DNA from: Pseudomonas lactis
Lineage (GTDB): Bacteria > Pseudomonadota > Gammaproteobacteria > Pseudomonadales > Pseudomonadaceae
Direction: 5' to 3'
DNA: 64,000 bases
Assembly: GCF_001439845.1 (NCBI RefSeq)
Contig: NZ_JYLO01000019.1
Span: forward strand, 1 to 64,000
Below, one piece after another: positions 59,292-64,000 of this stretch. How positions within the stretch are numbered: position 1 is the stretch's first letter; each line of letters starts with the position of its first letter. The translations under genes and the position numbers were made by a program. The notes under the pieces were generated by a model. The model saw nothing but the letters and a program-made list of their open reading frames with translations. It was not told the DNA's origin and ran no database searches.

Positions 59292-60664
59292 GCAAGGGAT
59301 CTCCGTAGGTGGTTAAGCAGGTCGACGCGGGTGATCAGGCCATAAAAGCCTGAGGCGTCGGCAATGATGGCGACCAGGCCGCGATCCAGCTCGGCCTGAA
59401 GTTCGGCCAGGCTGGCGCTGGGGGCCAGGGTGTGCAGCGTATTGGTCATGGCGCTGGCGACGGTCATGGAGAAGTCCGCGGCGTCATGGTGCAGGCCCAG
59501 CAGGATGTCGGACTCGTCGATGACGCCCACCAGTGTCTGGCCATCGACCAGTACCGGCAGTTGCGACACGTCCGCCAGGCGCATGCGCTGGAAGGCGGTA
59601 AGCAGGGTGTCGTCGGGGCTTACGCTGATCACGCGGCCGTCTTCGAAGCGGCGCGCGATCAGGTCACGCAGGTCGCCGTAGTGCTTGTACTGCAACAGGC
59701 CGGCGTCGTTCATCCACTGGTCGTTGTAAACCTTCGACAGGTAGCGCGTGCCGGTGTCGCAGACAAAGGTCACCACGCGCTTGGGTTCGGTTTGCTCGCG
59801 GCAGTAGCGCAAGGCAGCGGCGAGCAGGGTGCCGGTGGATGAGCCGCCGAGGATACCTTCGGCCTTGAGCAATTGGCGGGCGTGGTCGAAGCTGTCGGCA
59901 TCGCTGATGGAGTAGGCGTGGCGCACGCTGGACAGGTCGGCGATCGAGGGGATGAAGTCCTCGCCGATGCCTTCCACCGCCCAGGAACCTGGGGTTTCCA
60001 ACTTGCCGCTGCGGCTGTATTCGGCCATTACCGAGCCGACCGGGTCGGCCAGTACCATGGCCAACTCGGGTTGCACGCGCTTGAAGAAACGCGTGAGGCC
60101 GGTGAGGGTGCCGGCCGAGCCGACGCCCACCACAATCGCGTCCACATCGTGCTGGGTTTGCGCCCAGATCTCCGGCGCGGTGCTGGTCTCGTGGGCCAAG
60201 GGGTTGGCCGGGTTATTGAACTGGTCGGCGAAGAACGAGCCTGGAATATCTTTGGCCAAACGTGCCGCCACATCCTGGTAATACTCGGGATGGCCCTTGC
60301 CCACATCGGAGCGGGTGATATGCACCTCGGCGCCCATGGCCTTGAGGTGCAGCACCTTTTCCGTGGACATCTTGTCGGGCACCACCAACACCACCCGGTA
60401 ACCCTTGGCCCGGCCCACCAGCGCGAGGCCCAGGCCGGTATTACCGGCGGTGGCTTCAATGATGGTACCGCCAGGGCGCAAACGACCATCGCGCTCGGCA
60501 GCGTCGATCATCGCCAGGCCGATGCGGTCCTTGATGGAACCGCCGGGGTTTTGCGATTCAAGCTTGAGAAACAGCGTGCAGGGGCCGGTATCGAAGCGGC
60601 TGACCTTGACCAGCGGGGTATTGCCGATCAGCTCGAGTACGGCAGGGCGGGAAGGCGTGGGCAT
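59288..60664 (-). CDS. Cystathionine beta-synthase
   Basis: Condenses homocysteine with serine to cystathionine. The 458-residue protein has the PLP-lysine motif GGSIKDRIG at about residues 40-48, the substrate loop EATAGNTGLGLAL, and the phosphate loop GVGSAGTLTGLT near 180. A C-terminal pair of CBS domains (about 330-455) may bind a regulatory nucleotide. It is the first gene of the two-gene reverse trans-sulfuration operon. O-acetylserine sulfhydrylases lack the CBS pair, which separates this enzyme from them. Confidence 0.92.
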   Translation of the reverse strand: MPTPSRPAVLELIGNTPLVKVSRFDTGPCTLFLKLESQNPGGSIKDRIGLAMIDAAERDGRLRPGGTIIEATAGNTGLGLALVGRAKGYRVVLVVPDKMSTEKVLHLKAMGAEVHITRSDVGKGHPEYYQDVAARLAKDIPGSFFADQFNNPANPLAHETSTAPEIWAQTQHDVDAIVVGVGSAGTLTGLTRFFKRVQPELAMVLADPVGSVMAEYSRSGKLETPGSWAVEGIGEDFIPSIADLSSVRHAYSISDADSFDHARQLLKAEGILGGSSTGTLLAAALRYCREQTEPKRVVTFVCDTGTRYLSKVYNDQWMNDAGLLQYKHYGDLRDLIARRFEDGRVISVSPDDTLLTAFQRMRLADVSQLPVLVDGQTLVGVIDESDILLGLHHDAADFSMTVASAMTNTLHTLAPSASLAELQAELDRGLVAIIADASGFYGLITRVDLLNHLRRSLA

Positions 60665-60812
60665 GTCGTCTCCTGGTTACGGGATGGGCGTAGGGCGAGG
60701 GACAGCAAAAAAACAGCATGGCTTGGAACATAGGCCGGTATCGCCGGTGTCGCAACTGGGCGTCCGTTGGATGACTTTTTTTGCCGCATGGGGGGAAGGC
60801 GCGCAATCAAAC

Positions 60813-60943
60813 GGTGGGAGCGGGCTTGCTCGCTAAGGCGGCCTGACAGCCAACGCTTATCTACCTGATGCCCTGTGAAATGTGGGAGCTGGCTTGCCTG
60901 CGAAGACGGCCTGAAAGTCTGCCGGAATGTTGGCTCAGGCCGA
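60813..60943 (+). repeat. Two direct REP arms leading into the structured repeat, copy 2
   Basis: A GGTGGGAGCGGGCTTGCTCG-type arm (from 60813) and TGTGGGAGCTGGCTTGCCTG (from 60881) are direct repeats 68 bp apart, as before copy 1 but with the two arm variants in the opposite order. The 148 bp before this (60665-60812) should hold the cystathionine beta-synthase promoter. Confidence 0.8.
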
Positions 60944-61219
60944 GTACATATCCGTTATTTAGGTAACGGCCACTTAGGGTTCCGCTCTGACAGCGGCTCA
61001 CTTTTGAAAAGAGCCGGAATGCCGGCCCAGCCAAAAGTAAGCAAAAGGCTCTTGCCCCACCACTCGGCACCTCGCTTAGGCTCGGTGTGCCCGTAATCCG
61101 CCAGTGATTTGGGGGGCCGCCCCAAATCCCTGTCGAATTCCGGCCAGCGTGGTTTGACGGGGCGCTTAAGATCAAAAGCAGAGCAAGATCAAGAGCGGCA
61201 CGCTTCGCATCGTGGTTAC
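60944..61219 (+). repeat. Structured dispersed repeat, copy 2 (276 bp)
   Basis: Matches 22003-22357 in order and orientation. Hairpins are kept: CCGTTA/TAACGG, CCGCT/AGCGG (60982-60996), GCTCACTTTTG/CAAAAGTAAGC (60996-61042, with a nested GCCGG/CCGGC hairpin in its loop) and GATTTGGGG/CCCCAAATC (61106-61128). Compared with copy 1, the second and third helices show paired C-G to T-A changes. The last helix has lost its inner hairpin segment, and only one of the 17-bp units remains. No credible coding frame is seen. Confidence 0.85.
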
Positions 61220-61244
61220 GGTTGAGCATATACCTATGCCTTCA

Positions 61245-61333
61245 TGTGGGAGCGCGCTTGCTCGCGAAAGCGGTGGGTCAGTTTTCACATGTGTGGCGGA
61301 TACATCGCCTTCGCGAGCAAGCCCGCTCCCACA
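61245..61333. repeat. REPIN, 89 bp (TGTGGGAGCGCGCTTGC variant)
   Basis: Inverted arms TGTGGGAGCGCGCTTGCTCG and CGAGCAAGCCCGCTCCCACA (one mismatch), 89 bp in all. It ends 2 bp before the stop codon of the VOC gene. Confidence 0.92.
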
Positions 61334-61335
61334 GT

Positions 61336-61818
61336 TCAGTTCCCGGCAATGGCGGCTTCGATGGTAGCGATGTCGATTTTGGACATGGTCATCATCGCTT
61401 CAAATGCACGCTTGGCGACGGCAGGATCTTTACTGGTAACTGCATTGACCAACACCCTCGGCGAGATCTGCCACGACAGCCCCCACCTGTCCTTGCACCA
61501 ACCGCAAGCACTCGCCTGCCCACCGTTGTCGATGATGGCATGCCACAAGCGGTCGGTTTCCTCCTGGTCATCCGTGGAGACCTGAAAGGAAAACGCCTCA
61601 CTGTGCTTGAACATGGGGCCGCCATTGAGGCCCACGCAGGGGATACCCAGCACGGTGAATTCCACGGTCAACTCATCGCCCTGCTTGCCGGCCGGGTAGT
61701 CGCCAGGCGCACGGTGTACGGCCTTTACTTCGCTGTTGGGGAAGGTGTTGGCGTAGAAGGTCGCTGCCTCCAGGGCATCGCCGTTGTACCAGAGGCAAAT
61801 CGTATTCTTGTTGTTCAT
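61336..61818 (-). CDS. VOC family protein (PhnB-like)
   Basis: A 160-residue vicinal-oxygen-chelate-fold protein of the PhnB / 3-demethylubiquinone-methyltransferase-like group. It opens NTICLWYNGDALEAATFYANTFPNS and has FTVLGIPCVGLNGGPMFKHSEAFSF, DRLWHAIIDNGGQASACGWCKDRWG and LSWQISPRVL. The length is typical. Members are mostly uncharacterised enzymes or binding proteins. The start has GAGGAG 7 bases upstream. The gene ends against a REPIN. Confidence 0.85.
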   Translation of the reverse strand: MNNKNTICLWYNGDALEAATFYANTFPNSEVKAVHRAPGDYPAGKQGDELTVEFTVLGIPCVGLNGGPMFKHSEAFSFQVSTDDQEETDRLWHAIIDNGGQASACGWCKDRWGLSWQISPRVLVNAVTSKDPAVAKRAFEAMMTMSKIDIATIEAAIAGN

Positions 61819-61883
61819 CGCAAGGCTCCTCGGGTTGAAAGGTGCATGAAGTCTAGACGATAGCCACAGACGTTCTTCCCCGT

Positions 61884-62603
61884 CTAAAACCGCTCATCCA
61901 GAATCGCCGGCAAGGTGATGTCCTTGACGAAGCTGGCCGAGGACAAGCTCAGCGTCATGCGCACCACCTGCACCACGTCATGTACAGGGATCAACTGACC
62001 TTCACCGCGTTGCGCCGCCACTGTGATCGGTGTGCTCAACGGGTCTTCGGTGTTCAGGTCACCGAGGTTCAGGCAGGTCACGCCCAGGCGCTGATGCCGA
62101 TAACCTTCACGCAAGGCATCGGCAATCCCGCGCAGCGCAAACTTGGAGGCACCGAAGGCCACCTCTGGGCGACCACTTTGCGGCAGGCCGGAGGTGGAGC
62201 CGGTCAGGATGATCCGTGGGTTGGCGCTGCCGAGCAGCACCGGCAGCAGGCGTTTGATCAGCAACAGGGTAGAGGTGATATTGCACGTGACAATGGCTTC
62301 GAGTTGCTCATCACTGTCGGCCAAAAAGTTGTACGCCGGATCGAAGGCAAACTCTTCCCAGATACCCAGGTTGTAGATCAGGGTATCCAGCCCGCTCTCG
62401 ACCACCGAAGCTTCAATGGTCTGAGCAGCTTTGGCGGGTTCGGCCAGGTTGGCTTCGATCCAGTGCACCTGCACATCAGCCTTGTGGTTGAGCTGGTCAG
62501 GACGGCTGCGGGATACACCGATCAGCGTATCCCCGGCTTCGCCCAACCCTTCGATCAGGGCTTTGCCCAGGCCTTTGCTGGCGCCAACTACCATGGTTTT
62601 CAT
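61884..62603 (-). CDS. Short-chain dehydrogenase/reductase-like protein lacking the catalytic Tyr
   Basis: A 239-residue Rossmann protein with the cofactor motif GASKGLGKALIEG at about residues 7-19, a Ser in ILTGSTSGLP, and the region normally YxxxK reading FGASKFALRG. The catalytic Tyr is therefore Phe while the Lys remains. It may bind a nucleotide without normal reductase activity, or use another residue. The start at 62603 has AAGGAG 7 bases upstream. A longer frame to 62717 runs into the MFS gene. It lies 64 bp after that gene, on the same strand. Confidence 0.8.
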   Translation of the reverse strand: MKTMVVGASKGLGKALIEGLGEAGDTLIGVSRSRPDQLNHKADVQVHWIEANLAEPAKAAQTIEASVVESGLDTLIYNLGIWEEFAFDPAYNFLADSDEQLEAIVTCNITSTLLLIKRLLPVLLGSANPRIILTGSTSGLPQSGRPEVAFGASKFALRGIADALREGYRHQRLGVTCLNLGDLNTEDPLSTPITVAAQRGEGQLIPVHDVVQVVRMTLSLSSASFVKDITLPAILDERF

Positions 62604-62667
62604 TACGCGTCTCCTTGACTGGAGGGCGTAGTTATAAGGCAGTTGGGTGGGGCTTTCCAGCGTGTAC

Positions 62668-63852
62668 TTACGCTTGCACCGCTTCCGGGCAAGTCCGCAA
62701 ACCTGCACGCCGCGCACGCCAGCCCAAACCCAGCACCATCAGCAAACCCAGCCCAGCCATGATCGCGCCTGCCAGTGAAATGGCCGGATAGCCCAACCCG
62801 GCATTGATCACCGCACCCCCCAACGCCGCACCAATCGCATTCCCAAAATTGAACGCACCGATGTTCATCGCCGAAGCCAGGTTAGGCGCGTCCTTTGCTG
62901 CCTCCATCACCCGCATCTGCAACGGCGGCACCAGGGCAAAGCTGGCAGCGCCCCACAGCAGGATCGACAGCGCCGCAGGCAGCGGCCACTGCATAAGGAC
63001 CGAGAAGGCCAACAGCACGGCAATCAACACCACCAGCGAGATGATCAGGGTGCGGTCCACCGAGCGGTCCGCAGACTTGCCACCCCACACATTGCCCAGG
63101 GTGAGCCCGACTCCGAACAGCACCAGCATCCCGGTGACGAAGTTGGTCGAAGCGTGGGTGACGTCGCGCAGAATCGGCGCGATGTAGGTGAATACCGTAA
63201 ACATCGCACTTGAGCCCACCACGGTCAGCGCCAACGCGGCCAGCACCGGCCCGCGACCCAGCACACGGATTTCCGCCATCAGCCCGCCACCCTTGGGCGC
63301 GGGAGTATTGGGCAATGCCCACCACAGCGCCGCCATGACCACCGCGCCGAGCCCACTGATGCCCCAGAACGCGGTACGCCAACCGAAGTTCTCGCCAAAC
63401 CAGGTCGCCAGGGGCACGCCGCCAATGGTTGCGAGGGTCAGCCCCATGAACATCGCCGCCACAGCGCCCGCGCGCTTCTCGGGCGCCACCAGGCTTGCGG
63501 CCACAATCGAGCCAATCCCAAAGAACGCTCCATGATTAAGCGACGTCACCAGCCTGGCGATCATCAGCGTCTGGTAGTTGCTGGCCAACGCTGACAGCAA
63601 ATTACCCAGGGTAAAAATCGCCATCAGCCCGATCAGCAGATAACGGCGGGGCACCCTGGCCGTCGCCAGGGTCATGATCGGCGCGCCAATCAACACGCCC
63701 ATGGCGTAGGCGCTCACCAACAGGCCCGCAGCGGGAATGGAGACATCAAGATCAGCGGCGATACCGGGCAACATGCCCATAGGGGCAAACTCTGTGACCC
63801 CGATGCCAAAGGCACCGACGGACAATGCTACAAGGGGGGGATTGATACGCAT
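62668..63852 (-). CDS. MFS transporter (AraJ/arabinose-efflux-like)
   Basis: A 394-residue inner-membrane transporter with twelve hydrophobic segments. It opens PLVALSVGAFGIGVTEFAPMGMLPGIAADL, a pattern of the DHA1/AraJ drug and sugar efflux group. It has the loop motif GAPIMTLATARVPRRYLL between helices 2 and 3. GAGGAG lies before the ATG. It is divergent from a LysR gene, which probably controls it. The exported compound is unknown. Confidence 0.9.
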   Translation of the reverse strand: MRINPPLVALSVGAFGIGVTEFAPMGMLPGIAADLDVSIPAAGLLVSAYAMGVLIGAPIMTLATARVPRRYLLIGLMAIFTLGNLLSALASNYQTLMIARLVTSLNHGAFFGIGSIVAASLVAPEKRAGAVAAMFMGLTLATIGGVPLATWFGENFGWRTAFWGISGLGAVVMAALWWALPNTPAPKGGGLMAEIRVLGRGPVLAALALTVVGSSAMFTVFTYIAPILRDVTHASTNFVTGMLVLFGVGLTLGNVWGGKSADRSVDRTLIISLVVLIAVLLAFSVLMQWPLPAALSILLWGAASFALVPPLQMRVMEAAKDAPNLASAMNIGAFNFGNAIGAALGGAVINAGLGYPAISLAGAIMAGLGLLMVLGLGWRARRAGLRTCPEAVQA

Positions 63853-63888
63853 GGGTGACTCCTCATCTGTGAGCCAAATGCTACAATC

Positions 63889-63901
63889 CTGCCTTTTGCA
63901 G
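63889..63901. promoter_or_regulatory. Candidate LysR operator
   Basis: CTGC-CTTTT-GCAG is an inverted repeat in the 94-bp space between the divergent MFS and LysR genes. Its position fits a LysR site that controls both. The assignment is inferred from location only. Confidence 0.35.
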
Positions 63902-63946
63902 CAGTAGCCCTCGGTTGGGAACTACAGCTTTGCGCAGGAGGCACAA

Positions 63947-64000
63947 ATGGACATCGGCGGGCGTTCGGGAGAGATGGAAGTCTTCACCATGGTCGCCGAG
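63947..64000 (+). CDS. LysR-family regulator, 5' end only
   Basis: Eighteen codons are visible before the window ends, with a strong AGGAGG before the ATG: MDIGGRSGEMEVFTMVAE. The EMEVFTMVAE stretch is the usual start of the LysR helix-turn-helix. The gene is divergent from the MFS transporter, a common arrangement for a LysR regulator and its target. The effector domain lies outside the window. Confidence 0.75.
   Translation, partial: MDIGGRSGEMEVFTMVAE

Noticed and set aside
202..61333. Possible CRISPR array from repeated TGTGGGAGC units
   Set aside because: The units are inverted pairs scattered kilobases apart, not direct repeats with regular unique spacers, and no cas genes are present.
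1..64000. tRNA, rRNA and common riboswitches
   Set aside because: None recognised by eye in the intergenic spaces; a covariance-model search would be needed to exclude weak matches.

Overview
The window looks like chromosome of a Pseudomonas of the P. fluorescens group. It is GC-rich and densely coding. It carries a 762-residue MetE, a fused OsmC-YcaO protein, a MexEF-OprN-like pump, a reverse-transsulfuration pair and a myo-inositol island. It also has two families of inverted REP doublets (REPINs) of the kind described in P. fluorescens. No rRNA, tRNA, CRISPR array or complete insertion sequence was seen. Gene calls rest on protein motifs, start sites on visible Shine-Dalgarno sequences.

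Layout. 1-60: cut 5' end of a probable transposase gene. 0.3-5.7 kb: MddA-like methyltransferase, then a four-gene operon (amino-acid ABC transporter plus FAD oxidoreductase, every junction overlapping by 4 bp) divergent from an IclR regulator. 5.8-10.9 kb: carboxynorspermidine pathway genes and metE. 11-16.4 kb: mixed housekeeping and hypothetical genes. 16.5-21.8 kb: creatininase-like protein, two divergent L,D-transpeptidase-type genes and a two-component system. 21.9-23.7 kb: a structured dispersed repeat, then a sigma-54-type promoter, a membrane protein and a 25-residue membrane peptide.

23.7-37.9 kb is the myo-inositol island: RpiR-type regulator (iolR), iolC fused to an aldolase-like domain, iolE, iolB, iolI, iolD, iolG, a second Gfo/Idh/MocA oxidoreductase, and a binding protein, ATPase and permease for uptake. 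Imported inositol would be oxidised (IolG), dehydrated (IolE), ring-opened (IolD), isomerised (IolB), phosphorylated and cleaved (IolC fusion). No iolA is present. GGAA-N6-TTCC-type sites lie before iolC and, in weaker form, before the transporter genes.

38-41.9 kb holds a DksA2-like regulator, a string of small uncharacterised genes and an orphan betaine/choline-type binding protein. 42-51.2 kb has a TonB-dependent receptor with a DUF2946 gene, a DUF3995 gene and the three-gene RND pump. 51.4-55.7 kb has a sorbosone-dehydrogenase-like lipoprotein with a DUF2231 protein, an overlapping kinase / nucleotidyltransferase / Nudix trio, and an isochorismatase-fold protein. 55.8-60.7 kb has OsmC-YcaO, a four-hairpin repeat and the cystathionine gamma-lyase / beta-synthase pair. 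60.8-64 kb has a second copy of the structured repeat, a VOC protein, an SDR lacking its catalytic Tyr, an MFS exporter and the start of a divergent LysR gene.

The most unusual signals are the two-copy structured repeat, whose helices differ by compensatory changes; the near-constant lengths of the REPINs (89-90 and 99-100 bp) and their position inside the iol cluster; the sigma-54-type promoter with a micropeptide; and the overlapping nucleotide-enzyme trio.
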